Assembly: GCA_900542445.1 (NCBI GenBank)
Contig: UQNN01000024.1
Span: 1 to 28,087 of the forward strand
Direction of reading: 5' to 3'
Source of the DNA: an uncultured Eubacteriales bacterium
GTDB lineage: Bacteria > Bacillota > Clostridia > Christensenellales > Aristaeellaceae
DNA length: 28,087 bases
The notes beneath the pieces were generated by a model. It saw only the letters and a program-made list of their open reading frames with translations. It was not told where the DNA came from and searched no databases. Below, in pieces: positions 16,245-23,642 of the stretch. The position numbers and the translations under genes were made by a program. Within the stretch, counting starts at the first letter, position 1. Every line of letters begins with the position of its first letter.

Positions 16245-17596
16245 CAGCGTCTCGCCCCCTTTCCGCTCACGTTGCTCGTGCGCCTGCTCCTGTAAATGTG
16301 TTCGCGGTTGCCATACGCCACTGCGTCGATGCTGTGGTCGTCGCCGTCCGGGTATCGCTCGACCAGCGCGCCGCTCTTGTCCCGTGCGTACTCATACGCA
16401 GCAAACTCGCGCGCCGCATTCGGACATGTTATCGGGTCGATGACGATCTGGTCGAGGTCGCGCAGCCAGTCATAGCCCGCCTGCCGCGAATTCTTGCCCT
16501 TCGTTACGCCGGTAATGTTGATGCCGTAGTCCGTCCGCAAATCGACGATGACCTGCTTTGCCGCGTTATCCGCGCGGATCAGCTCGCCGTGGCGCGCAAT
16601 CTTTTTACATGCCGCCGCGATCTGCTTGGTCGTCATCTCGTTTTGATAGACTTCCTCATAGATGTACAGCGTCCGCAGCTCGCCCGCCTCGTAGTAGGTC
16701 TTTTCGATGGCGTTCGGGTCAACATAGCCGAAGTCCATGCCGATGTTCGGCTTCAGCTCGAACCGCAGCCGGTCCTCCTTGGCAATCGGCTTGATGCGCA
16801 GCGCCTTGAAAACCGCGCCGCCCTCGCCGGTCGCAATGCCCAGATAGGTATGCTCATATGCGCGCGGGTTGCGCACTTTCAGCTCCTCCGCGCGCTTGAT
16901 GAATGTCGGTCCGAGCCATGCGGCAGGGACCATCGTATAGTCGCTGTGATGAACAAAAACGCTCTTGCCGGGATCTATTGCCCACTTGTTCACCCAGTTA
17001 TTTGCGCTTTTCGGCGGGTTATAGGTGCAGACGCAGAGCGCAGCCTTGCCGCCGCGAATCGCGGAATCCAGCACATTCTCAATTTCGCCCTCGCCTGCAA
17101 ACTCGTCGAGTTCTTCAAACCAGACGTATTTGAAATATTTTCCGAACGGCAGCTTGATGGATTTGATTTTCTTCGGCTCGTCCAAGCCCTTGAAAACAAT
17201 CTTCTGCCCCGTCCGCTCGTTGACGATCTCCATCGGGCTGACGGTCACTCTCCAGTGTTCGCCCAGCCCCAGCACGTCAATCGCCCACTGCATCTGCTCA
17301 AAGACACTGCCGCGCAATGTATCTCCAACCTTGCGCAGCACCAGCGCGCAGGCATCCTCGTCATGCTCCAGTCCCGCGCTGATGCCGAGGCTTGCCGTCG
17401 AGGACTTCATGCTGCCGCGTCCGCCGCCCAATAGCGCCTTGGTATATTCGCCGGTGTTGTCGAGCAAAAGTCTTAGAACCCCGTCAAAGCACCGCGCGGT
17501 ATTCTCATGCAGACGGCGGTCGATGGCTTCCAGCTCCCCTTCCGGGCGCTTGGTCTTGCCAATCAGCTTCTCCAGCACGTTTTCCCGCTTCGCCAT
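16244..17596 (-). CDS. terL: Terminase large subunit (PBSX/SPP1-type)
   Basis: The 450-residue packaging motor has a Walker A-like GGGRGSMKSS near residue 60, Walker B/catalytic FEELDEF near 140, and an RNase H-like nuclease half with GMDFGYVDPNA, RADNAAKQV and DGDDHSIDAVAYG acidic residues. This is the PBSX/Terminase_3 family, not Mu gp28. I place the start at ATG 17596 (MAKRENV) with AAGGCGGTGA upstream. A longer frame to 17767 would run through a terminator hairpin and a 24-bp repeat, and its first 57 residues are not terminase-like. It follows a ~630-nt gene-free hairpin region and is translationally linked to the portal. Confidence 0.92.
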   Translation of the reverse strand: MAKRENVLEKLIGKTKRPEGELEAIDRRLHENTARCFDGVLRLLLDNTGEYTKALLGGGRGSMKSSTASLGISAGLEHDEDACALVLRKVGDTLRGSVFEQMQWAIDVLGLGEHWRVTVSPMEIVNERTGQKIVFKGLDEPKKIKSIKLPFGKYFKYVWFEELDEFAGEGEIENVLDSAIRGGKAALCVCTYNPPKSANNWVNKWAIDPGKSVFVHHSDYTMVPAAWLGPTFIKRAEELKVRNPRAYEHTYLGIATGEGGAVFKALRIKPIAKEDRLRFELKPNIGMDFGYVDPNAIEKTYYEAGELRTLYIYEEVYQNEMTTKQIAAACKKIARHGELIRADNAAKQVIVDLRTDYGINITGVTKGKNSRQAGYDWLRDLDQIVIDPITCPNAAREFAAYEYARDKSGALVERYPDGDDHSIDAVAYGNREHIYRSRRTSNVSGKGARR

Positions 17597-17611
17597 CTTC
17601 TCACCGCCTTT

Positions 17612-17635
17612 CGTTTTGTGACATTGAACGCGCGC
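17612..17635. repeat. 24-bp dispersed repeat, copy 1 (before terL)
   Basis: Core TTTTGTGACATT then AACGCGCGC (plus strand). It is identical at 23 of 24 positions to the copy at 24473-24496 and lies in the same place, just upstream of a ribosome binding site. A GGGC/GCCC hairpin (17636-17650) adjoins it. Confidence 0.8.
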
Positions 17636-17711
17636 ACGGGCTGAGCCCGTTTTCACCTCCGCCAAACGTCCGCGCACATTGCCGTTTAAGCGCACGCGAC
17701 CGATATTTGGC

Positions 17712-17749
17712 AAAGAAAAGAGGCAGTACGCCGCGTCCTGCGTACTGCC
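17712..17749 (-). terminator. Intrinsic terminator upstream of terL
   Basis: Minus-strand perfect 10-bp stem GGCAGTACGC / GCGTACTGCC followed by TCTTTTCTTT. It lies 116 nt before the terL ATG and after the NusG-like gene. Confidence 0.8.
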
Positions 17750-18224
17750 ATGTGTAAGGTCAGCCACAGGCTGACAAGCGCAGCCATTGCTCGCAATGGC
17801 AAGCGCAGCCCCTCACGCCTTCGGCGGGAGGGACCGAAAAAAAAGGAGGTTTTCCAGACCGCCGCGCGGGTCATGCCCCGCTTGGCGGATACAATCGTAC
17901 TCGGCGACATGCGCGCCGAGGACGGGACGATTCCCGCGCAGGGAAATCCCATTTCCCGTAGAGGGAATCGTTTCATTGCGTTTTTGAATTGTGCCCGCAG
18001 GGCGCGGTTCAAAAACGAGAGGGGTGGTCATGGAGGGGAAACGGTTTCCCCTCCATATCCCTTTCGGGCATAGCTTCGCCCTCCGGCTCTCGAATCGAGG
18101 CTGGCTGGCGTTGTCGGAGTACCGTCCGATTCGTCTGTTCGGGCTTTCCGGCGTGGGGAATCCTCGACCCGCCGCCTTTCAGCCCTGCCTGTTCGCTTTC
18201 GGCCTCGTGCCGAAAACTTTCAAT

Positions 18225-18755
18225 TCAAATAAAATTTTCTTCGGATGTGCCTCCGGCCTCAGGCCGGAATACCGCGTGCATCGTCACTTCGCGCATGCCG
18301 CCCGGCAGGTCGAGCGCGACCGTAATCACGCCCTGCCTTGCGTCCGCGCAGGTGATCGTATGCGTCACTTCCAGCAGCGGTCCGCCGACCACTTCGGTCA
18401 CGCCGTTTTGCCGGACTACCTGCGTCCCCTGTACGCCGTGCCAGTATAGCGCCATGACCGCCGTCATCTGCTCCTCCGGGATTGCCTCGTAAGGTTCGCC
18501 GAGGATGCGCAGCACGCCGCGCAAATGCCGCAGCCTCTGCCACATGTCGGCGTTCATAACGCAGCCGACGAACACATAGCCCGGCATGAGGATGCGCTCG
18601 CGCTCCTGTCCGCGTGTCGTGTAATGCTCGACCGGCAGCAGGCTGTCCGCGTCGCCCAGTCCGTAGACCGCCAGTGCCACGCCGCGCTCCTCGCCGGTGC
18701 GCACATGCAGTGCGAACCACTCGCGCCCCTGATGATCTCTGTATTCACGTTTCAC
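18225..18755 (-). CDS. NusG/LoaP-like transcription antiterminator
   Basis: The 176-residue protein has an N-terminal NGN-type domain (about 12-95): WFALHVRTGEE, then ERERILMPGYVFVGC and LRHLRGVLRILGEPYEAIPEEQM, the strand-helix pattern of NusG, RfaH and LoaP. A KOW-like beta domain follows (about 118-163: VTEVVGGPLLEV, QGVITVALDLPGGMREV). LoaP proteins are Firmicute NusG paralogs that bind an RNA hairpin in the leader of a long operon and carry RNA polymerase through terminators. The start GTG 18755 overlaps the small terminase end by 11 nt. Its place before a hairpin-dense leader and several intrinsic terminators in the virion operon suggests it is the late antiterminator. LoaP-specific assignment is inference; NusG superfamily membership is well supported. 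Confidence 0.85.
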   Translation of the reverse strand: MKREYRDHQGREWFALHVRTGEERGVALAVYGLGDADSLLPVEHYTTRGQERERILMPGYVFVGCVMNADMWQRLRHLRGVLRILGEPYEAIPEEQMTAVMALYWHGVQGTQVVRQNGVTEVVGGPLLEVTHTITCADARQGVITVALDLPGGMREVTMHAVFRPEAGGTSEENFI

Positions 18756-19317
18756 TGGCTTCCACCACCTTTTCCGCCGCCGTCAGGCTGGCTTTTTCAA
18801 GCTGCCCCAGCAGTTCCGGGTTATGCCGCACCTGCTCGGTCAGCTCCGCCATCAGCGCACGACGCACGGTTTCCACGTCCTTCGCGTAGGCACGCACCAT
18901 GCGCTCTTTATAGACGGCGTTGCGCTGGTTCTTGAGCACCAGCTCGATCAGCTTGGGCAGGGGGATTTCCCCATAATCCTCTGCCGACGCATCGGAAAGC
19001 ACCTGAATCAGGTTGTCCATGACCAGTGCGTTCGCCGCATCGGAAAGCTCAAGTCCCCGATGTTCCTGCATCGCCGTGATGATCGCGTTCGCATTTTCGC
19101 GAGCATATTGCAGCCGCATCGCCGCCCGCCCTGTGCGCTGGGCATATCGCCCGATGGCGCTTTTGCTGATGGGGTAGCCGCTGTCCGTCGCCCAGTCCGC
19201 AATCTCCTTGTAGCTGACAGTCTTATCCAGCAGCATGCTTTCTACCTGAACACGGATGTCGTCCGGCAGCTCGTCCATGCGGCTGACGATCCGCGTGCGC
19301 TCCCGCTTGCGTCCCAT
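18745..19317 (-). CDS. Small terminase-like protein (DUF3486, Mu gp27-like)
   Basis: The 190-residue protein begins MGRKRERTRIVSRMDELPDD and continues with MLLDKTVSYKEIADWATDSG and GYPISKSAIGRYAQR, the helix-turn-helix start of the DUF3486 family found beside the large terminase in Mu-like phages. The rest is helical and charged. It is placed like Mu gp27, proposed to act as the small terminase. Pairing with a PBSX-type rather than Mu-type large subunit is notable, and the NusG-like gene intervenes between them. Confidence 0.9.
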   Translation of the reverse strand: MGRKRERTRIVSRMDELPDDIRVQVESMLLDKTVSYKEIADWATDSGYPISKSAIGRYAQRTGRAAMRLQYARENANAIITAMQEHRGLELSDAANALVMDNLIQVLSDASAEDYGEIPLPKLIELVLKNQRNAVYKERMVRAYAKDVETVRRALMAELTEQVRHNPELLGQLEKASLTAAEKVVEASET

Positions 19318-19320
19318 CTC

Positions 19321-19650
19321 TTACTGGCGCATCGGGTCGCCGAAAGCCACGCCCTCGTCGTCGAGCGTGCCTTCCATCAGGTCAATGCCCTTAGCGGTCA
19401 GGCGGACGAGCGCCTCCCTCGGCGGGTCCTGTACGAGGCTGAGAACCTCGTCGCCCAAATAGCATTTGACATAGCCCTTATCCGCCAGATAGTAAATGTG
19501 CGAGCCGATCTCGTTCGCCGCCTGCGGATCGTCCTGCATGAGTGCATATTCCAGCGTCCTCTGCATGACCGCCGCACGCGGGTTCCCGAACAGCAGCGTC
19601 AGCACCGCGCCGCGCGCACACTTACGTCTGGCGATTGCCATCTTATCCAT
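19321..19650 (-). CDS. Mu gp26-like protein (VpaChn25_0724-type)
   Basis: The 109-residue protein shows a winged-helix-like plan: ARGAVLTLLFGNP, then RTLEYALMQDDPQA, IGSHIYYLADKGYVKC and VRLTAKGIDLMEG. This matches the small protein encoded just before DUF3486 in many Mu-like phages. Function is unknown; a role in packaging or transcription is only inferred. ATG 19650 starts two bases after the previous stop. Confidence 0.8.
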   Translation of the reverse strand: MDKMAIARRKCARGAVLTLLFGNPRAAVMQRTLEYALMQDDPQAANEIGSHIYYLADKGYVKCYLGDEVLSLVQDPPREALVRLTAKGIDLMEGTLDDEGVAFGDPMRQ

Positions 19651-19651
19651 C

Positions 19652-19924
19652 TTACCTTCCCTCCTTTTCCATGAGCAGTGTAATAATCTGGTCCAGCTTC
19701 TGGTTCTGCTGTGCGTTCGAGCGGATGAAGTCCTCGCGCAGCGTATACAGGAACGGCATCTGGTTAATCGCGTTGTTCAGCTTATCCTCCACCTCGGTGA
19801 TACGCTTATCCTGTTCCTTGTCCCGTGCATCCTTCTTATCCATCCCGCGTTTGACGAAAAACGTGAGCGCACTAATCAGCAAACCGATGGCTCCCGTAAC
19901 CGCCCAGAAAACATATTCCTCCAC
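19652..19924 (-). CDS. TM plus coiled-coil protein (DUF2730/XhlA-like)
   Basis: About 90 residues from GTG 19924 (GGGGTGG lies upstream; GTG 19933 is an alternative). Residues 4-24 form one transmembrane helix (FWAVTGAIGLLISALTFFV), followed by a charged coiled coil (KKDARDKEQDKRITEVEDKL) and a helical tail. Mu encodes DUF2730 proteins with this plan at the same locus; XhlA-type haemolysins look similar, so a lysis role cannot be excluded. The upstream frame to 20020 crosses a terminator hairpin and is rejected. It is the first gene after the Mor-type activator. Confidence 0.75.
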   Translation of the reverse strand: MEEYVFWAVTGAIGLLISALTFFVKRGMDKKDARDKEQDKRITEVEDKLNNAINQMPFLYTLREDFIRSNAQQNQKLDQIITLLMEKEGR

Positions 19925-19940
19925 TCTTTCCACCCCAATC

Positions 19941-19969
19941 AAAAAAGCCGCAGCCTTTCGGTTGCAGCC
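19941..19969 (-). terminator. Intrinsic terminator after the Mor gene
   Basis: Minus-strand arms GGCTGCAACC and GGCTGCGGCT (9 of 10 paired with two wobbles), loop GAAA, then TTTTTT. The 5' arm abuts the candidate -10 box at 19970, so it would end upstream transcripts but not those starting at the new promoter. Confidence 0.75.
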
Positions 19970-20024
19970 ATTGTAGCATAGTTTTCTGCGCCAGTCCTTT
20001 GACGTACTTATTACACGCACGTGT
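19970..20024 (-). promoter_or_regulatory. Candidate Mor-activated late promoter
   Basis: Minus strand TGCTACAAT, an extended -10 (19978-19970), with no recognisable -35, as expected for activator-dependent promoters such as Mu Pm. A dyad ACACG-TG-CGTGT (20024-20013) is centred about 55 bp upstream of the predicted start. It lies right after the activator's own gene. The dyad is further upstream than in Mu, so the operator call is tentative. Confidence 0.5.
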
Positions 20025-20039
20025 TAGAGATTTTGGGGT

Positions 20040-20354
20040 TCAGCCGTCAAAAAGGCTGGTCTGCCCTCGGATTTCTCCGCGTTCGTCAATCGACGCGATG
20101 CGTTTGACCCAGCTTTCGCTGACGTCGTATTTGAGCGCCAGCGCCCGCGTATTCGTTCCGTCATATTCCTGTCGGATGCGGCGGTCGCGGATGTTTCGCA
20201 GCAGGCTGTCCAGCTTGGGAACATAGATAATCATGCCGCTGTATGATTCGACCAGTGTCAGCATGTTCTCCGTTCCCAGCAGCTCCGCCAGATCGAGCAT
20301 CGTCGCGTTTGTAATGTCCTCCGGCTTCACGTCGTGCGCCCAGCTTGGAATCAT
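20040..20354 (-). CDS. mor: Mor-family transcription activator
   Basis: The 104-residue protein matches the Mu Mor/C family: an N-terminal dimer segment (MLDLAELLGTENMLTLVESY), the signature IIYVPKLDSLLRNIRDRRIRQ in two parts, and a C-terminal helix-turn-helix (NTRALALKYDVSESWVKRI). Mor turns on the middle/late promoter after transposase-driven replication begins. AAGGAGGG lies 8 nt before ATG 20354. It closes the early transcript, after GemA, as in Mu-like phages. Confidence 0.93.
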   Translation of the reverse strand: MIPSWAHDVKPEDITNATMLDLAELLGTENMLTLVESYSGMIIYVPKLDSLLRNIRDRRIRQEYDGTNTRALALKYDVSESWVKRIASIDERGEIRGQTSLFDG

Positions 20355-20367
20355 CCGCCGCCCTCCT

Positions 20368-20784
20368 TTACGCCTTGCGTTCCGCCCGGTCGCCGTCGCG
20401 CATCGCAGTCAGCCCGTCGATGACGACGCTCGCCTGCTGCGGAGTCAGGAATCGCACGTCGTCCGCCTTGCACATGCGCCGGATATACCCGCGCAGTCGT
20501 TCCGGCTGGTCGTTCCAGCCCAATTCGCAGGTCAGCCGGAATATCTTCCGCTGCTGGGCTTCCGTCGCCCGCCCCGCGCCGCCGCCCACCTTGATTGCAG
20601 GTTGACCGCAGCGCGTTTTCAGCTCCTCAATCATCCGCCCGGCTTCCCTGCCGGACAGGGTGCGCAGGCTGTCCGTGCCGCTGATACGGTACGCCATGCC
20701 GTGCAAATCCTCCATGTCCATCCCCAGCTTCCGGCTCAACGCGAAGATGGCTTTAAGCTGGGCACTCGTTACTTTCAGCGCCAT
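20368..20784 (-). CDS. gemA: GemA/Gp16-like regulatory protein
   Basis: The 138-residue protein starts at MALKVTSAQL (ATG 20784, AAGGAGG upstream). It carries the DUF1018/GemA pattern: KAIFALSRKLGMDMEDLHGM, then SLRTLSGREAGRMIEEL and a second half (AQQRKIFRLTCELGW, FLTPQQASVVIDGL) that repeats the first fold. In Mu, GemA modulates host gene expression and DNA supercoiling. It sits between Gam and Mor, the usual order. Confidence 0.92.
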   Translation of the reverse strand: MALKVTSAQLKAIFALSRKLGMDMEDLHGMAYRISGTDSLRTLSGREAGRMIEELKTRCGQPAIKVGGGAGRATEAQQRKIFRLTCELGWNDQPERLRGYIRRMCKADDVRFLTPQQASVVIDGLTAMRDGDRAERKA

Positions 20785-20797
20785 ACTCGCCGCCTCC

Positions 20798-21310
20798 TTA
20801 TTGCTGCCCCAGCGCTTCTTCATCCACGTCATAGCCGAAAACATCCTCGACCTCCAGCTTCGCGCCGACCTCGGCAATCTCGCCCGCGCTGTACTTTTTC
20901 AGCGCGTCCTTGTCGATCTTCGGCTCCGGGTAGACCACGCACTCCTTCATCCCTCGCCGCAGCAGTTCTTCGATGATGGTCTTGATCTTCTCCACGCCGC
21001 GCGGCAGGGTCAGGCGGGTGCTCTGTCTGAACCCGACCTTGCCAAACGTGAGCGTCCGGCTCTTGGCTTTGCCGAGGTCTGCCCGGTGCAGCATCGCGAA
21101 CTCGCGCAGCGCCTGTTCGAGCATCGCAATGTGATCCTTGATGGGTCTGCCCTTCGCTTCCGCGTCCGCCTTGGCATCGGCGATGCGCTCGTTCATCACG
21201 GTTTCGATGGCTGCCAAATCGCGTCGGTCCTCGCCAATCTGCCGCAGCGCGTCGTCCGCCTGCTGCCAGTTTTCCAGCTGGAGCGCGCAGATCACTTTCC
21301 TTCTTGCCAT
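20798..21310 (-). CDS. gam: Host-nuclease inhibitor Gam
   Basis: The 170-residue protein starts at ATG 21310 (MARRKVICAL) with GTGAGG six bases upstream; a GTG four codons earlier is less likely. Long helices (WQQADDALRQIGEDRRDLAA to EAKGRPIKDHIAMLEQAL) lead to the Gam core SRTLTFGKVGFRQSTRLTL. Mu Gam is a Ku-like dimer that binds DNA ends and blocks RecBCD. Here it would protect transposition intermediates from AddAB-type exonucleases. Confidence 0.93.
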   Translation of the reverse strand: MARRKVICALQLENWQQADDALRQIGEDRRDLAAIETVMNERIADAKADAEAKGRPIKDHIAMLEQALREFAMLHRADLGKAKSRTLTFGKVGFRQSTRLTLPRGVEKIKTIIEELLRRGMKECVVYPEPKIDKDALKKYSAGEIAEVGAKLEVEDVFGYDVDEEALGQQ

Positions 21311-21318
21311 GTTGTGCC

Positions 21319-22293
21319 TCACTTTCTAAGTCGTAAGTCCTCCCCGTAAAAGCGGATTGCTGTCGTGCGGGATACGTCCATCAATCGGGATGCGACGCGC
21401 TGCTCGTACATGCCCTCCATCCTTTCCGGGTTCAGGTTTGTGCTGATAATGGTGTGTCGGTCGTTCGTGTTCCGCTCGTTGATAACCTGAAACAGATAGC
21501 CGCTCGTGTTCCTCGTCTGCGGCTCCGTTCCCAAGTCATCAATAAAGAGCAGGTCGCAGTCCATCACGCCCTCCACGGCGCGCGCTTCGCTGCCGTCGAA
21601 CTGATTCTTACGCATGATTTCGCAAAGCCTGTACGCCGTCACCCGGCGCACCAGATAGGCGCGCTCCATGATGCGCTGCGCAATGCAGTCGGCAACGAAG
21701 GTCTTGCCAAGCCCCGCCGCGCCGAAGAAAATCAGATTCGGCTTTTCGTTGTCCGGGAAATCCTCCGCGTATCTCTGCGCCGCCCGCAGGATCAGCCGCA
21801 TGTGGTCGCGCTGGCTGCGCTTTTCGCCGGGAATCGGAATATCCGGGAAAACATTCAGGTCGAACTGCGCAAAGCTGTGCCTGCCCAGCCCGCCCTTGTG
21901 TTCTCCGGCGTTCTCCGCGTCCATGATGCGCTGCTTCATGCAGGCGCAAAGCTCATGTACCGGTTCGCCGACATACCCGGTATCCCGGCAGATCGGGCAG
22001 CGGTAGATGGGCTGCAAATAATCCTCCGGGTATCCGGCTTTCGTCAGCTCGGCGCGAATCCTGCCGTTCAGCTCTCGCATTCCGGTTTGCAGGTTCTCCG
22101 CGTCCACGGCGCGCCCTTGCAGCGCCGTGCGGATGGAGCCGGTCAGACGGTCGCGCCGCTCGTCCAGCAGCGCCGCGATAGCCGGGAAACCCTGACGAAT
22201 CTCCCGCTCGCGCCGCTGTCCTTCCCGCTGGTTCTCCGTTCGGATCTTCTCATACTCGCCCAGCAGACGCTTGATTGTGCTCAATGTATCCAT
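21319..22293 (-). CDS. DnaC/DnaI-like helicase-loader ATPase
   Basis: The 324-residue AAA+ protein starts at ATG 22293 (MDTLSTIKRL) after CAAGGAGGTG. The N-terminal helical half is followed by a zinc-type cluster (C99-P-I-C, later C116-A-C) as in Firmicute DnaI/DnaC proteins, then Walker A GAAGLGKT (191-198), Walker B LLFIDDLG (248-255) and an Arg finger region. It should load the replicative helicase onto strand-transfer complexes. Mu relies on host DnaC, so a phage copy beside MuB is a difference. IstB-type transposase helpers are related, but the zinc cluster favours DnaI. Confidence 0.9.
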   Translation of the reverse strand: MDTLSTIKRLLGEYEKIRTENQREGQRREREIRQGFPAIAALLDERRDRLTGSIRTALQGRAVDAENLQTGMRELNGRIRAELTKAGYPEDYLQPIYRCPICRDTGYVGEPVHELCACMKQRIMDAENAGEHKGGLGRHSFAQFDLNVFPDIPIPGEKRSQRDHMRLILRAAQRYAEDFPDNEKPNLIFFGAAGLGKTFVADCIAQRIMERAYLVRRVTAYRLCEIMRKNQFDGSEARAVEGVMDCDLLFIDDLGTEPQTRNTSGYLFQVINERNTNDRHTIISTNLNPERMEGMYEQRVASRLMDVSRTTAIRFYGEDLRLRK

Positions 22294-22398
22294 GTTCACC
22301 TCCTTGACCATAAGCGCCGCGCCTCCACGCGGGAGGCGCACCCGGCTTGCACGGGTCATAGCTTATCTTGCGATAAGCCGGGTCTGGCGGTCTGTCGT
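22294..22398 (-). other. Intergenic hairpin cluster before the DnaC-like gene
   Basis: Inverted repeats GCGCCTCC/GGAGGCGC (22318-22338) and GCTTATC/GATAAGC (22363-22380), with outer CCCGGC/GCCGGG, fill the 105 nt between genes. No T-tract follows, so these are not terminators; RNA processing or stability roles are possible. Confidence 0.6.
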
Positions 22399-22596
22399 TC
22401 ATTGTCCCATCTGCCTCGTCGCTTCCGCCAACGTGCTGCCGTGCGGCTGGAAGCGGAAGCCGTATTTCTTGTAAAACTCGGCGGCTCCCAGCTTGAGCCA
22501 ATCCTTCGCCGCCGCTACGGCGTTGAGCTTGCGCACCATGCGCCCCTCGCTGTCGCGGACGATGAGCAGCCCGCCGTTTTGCTTGACCGTTAGCAT
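22399..22596 (-). CDS. Small early protein of unknown function
   Basis: The 65-residue product (MLTVKQNGGLLIVRDSEGRM) has a two-strand start and a helix (VAAAKDWLKLGAAEFYKKYG) followed by FRFQPHGSTLAEATRQMGQ. I do not recognise a family. It follows the MuB-like gene by 15 nt with a fair ribosome binding site, so it is co-translated in the early operon. Confidence 0.65.
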   Translation of the reverse strand: MLTVKQNGGLLIVRDSEGRMVRKLNAVAAAKDWLKLGAAEFYKKYGFRFQPHGSTLAEATRQMGQ

Positions 22597-22611
22597 CCTT
22601 ACACCCCCTTC

Positions 22612-23625
22612 TTAGCCCTGCAATTTGTAGCACTTTGCGCCCGCGAGAATCTCCTGCGTGACCGTACCGCCCGCCGCCGCTTCAAGGCACATGCCAAAGA
22701 TTTCGATGAAGTTGCCCATGCCGCCGTGTCTGGTATCGGTCGCGATCAGCGTCAGCTCCGCCGCCACACGCGGCTCCACGTCGTACTGCGCGAGGATGGC
22801 GCGCACTTCGTCGGGCTTGATGCCGGTCAGCTTGATTTCGTATTTGCGCCGGTAAAGCTGGGACAGGTTCGACCGTCCGCTTCCGTGGGTCAGGATTTCC
22901 TCCAGTCTCGGCGGTCCGACCAGCACGATGGGCGTGTTCGTTTCGTCCCAGAGCTGGCGGATAATCTCGAATTTCTTCACGTCCCAGCCGTACAGGTGAT
23001 CGGCTTCGTCGAAAATCAGCATCGTGTCGCGGTTCGCCGCCAGCTCGCGCTGGATGCGGCGCACCCGCTCGTCGTTGCTCCCGCTGGCGCTCACGCCGAT
23101 GCTTTCCGCGATGCTGTCCAGCAGGTCGCGCATCCGCATCGTAGAGCGGCAGACGATGACATGCACATCCGGCACGCGCTTGGCGAACTCGCGGATGACC
23201 GTCGTTTTGCCGATACCCGGATATCCGACCATGACGCACATCTTCCGGTTGTCCCGCGTCCATTCCAGCAAGCCAAGCGCCTCGGTGAACTCGTGGGTCT
23301 GGTACAGCTCGATACTGCGCTTGAAGGTCTGCGGCGCGGGAGCGGGCGTTTCCTCAACCGCGCCCGTTTCGATGGCTTCTTCCTGTGCCTGACGCTCGAT
23401 GTCGCTGACCCAATCCTCCAGAATCTTCTGCTGCTCCGGCTTGATGCGGATGTTGCCGTTGGCGAACATGCTAATCATGCTGCGGCTTACGCCAGTCGCC
23501 GCGCTGATCTGCGCGAAGTTGTAGCGGTAGGTCGTCCCGCCGATGACCACACCCTTATCCCGCAGGGCGTTAATGCGTTCTTCCAGCGACGGCGCGCGCC
23601 GTGCCATAATCTCTCTTGCTTCCAT
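22612..23625 (-). CDS. MuB-like transposition target ATPase
   Basis: The 337-residue AAA+ protein starts at ATG 23625 (MEAREIMARR) with AAGGAGG upstream. Residues 37-62 form a helix-turn-helix (AQISAATGVSRSMISMFANG), as in MuB. The ATPase core has Walker A GYPGIGKTT (134-142) and Walker B MLIFDEADH (202-210), then sensor GPPRLEEIL. MuB binds target DNA, stimulates MuA and directs immunity. Position downstream of the transposase fits, although two unknown genes lie between them. Confidence 0.94.
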   Translation of the reverse strand: MEAREIMARRAPSLEERINALRDKGVVIGGTTYRYNFAQISAATGVSRSMISMFANGNIRIKPEQQKILEDWVSDIERQAQEEAIETGAVEETPAPAPQTFKRSIELYQTHEFTEALGLLEWTRDNRKMCVMVGYPGIGKTTVIREFAKRVPDVHVIVCRSTMRMRDLLDSIAESIGVSASGSNDERVRRIQRELAANRDTMLIFDEADHLYGWDVKKFEIIRQLWDETNTPIVLVGPPRLEEILTHGSGRSNLSQLYRRKYEIKLTGIKPDEVRAILAQYDVEPRVAAELTLIATDTRHGGMGNFIEIFGMCLEAAAGGTVTQEILAGAKCYKLQG

Positions 23626-23642
23626 CTGTGTTTCCTCCTTGC

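Larger units (their letters stand above)
17597..18224 (-). other. Gene-free, hairpin-dense region between NusG-like gene and terL
   Basis: About 630 nt without a credible gene. I can read at least nine strong inverted repeats: TTCGGC/GCCGAA (18198), GGAGGGGAAAC/GTTTCCCCTCC (18031), TTTTTGAA/TTCAAAAA enclosing GCCC/GGGC (17980), nested CGATTCCC/GGGAATCG with GGGAAAT/ATTTCCC (17928-17970), CTCGGCG/CGCCGAG (17900), CCGCC+GCGGG with partners (17860), GCCATTG/CAATGGC (17783), GTCAGCC/GGCTGAC (17760) and the 10-bp stem at 17722. This density implies a transcribed structured RNA, a NusG/LoaP recognition leader, or a packaging site. Short frames here lack ribosome binding sites. Confidence 0.75.

Noticed and set aside
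17597..17767. 57-residue N-terminal extension of the large terminase
   Set aside because: Reads through a terminator hairpin and the 24-bp repeat; ATG 17596 has a good ribosome binding site and the family-like start.
17686..18073. Short frames on both strands in the hairpin-dense block
   Set aside because: They run through several perfect hairpins, lack ribosome binding sites and have no protein-like composition.
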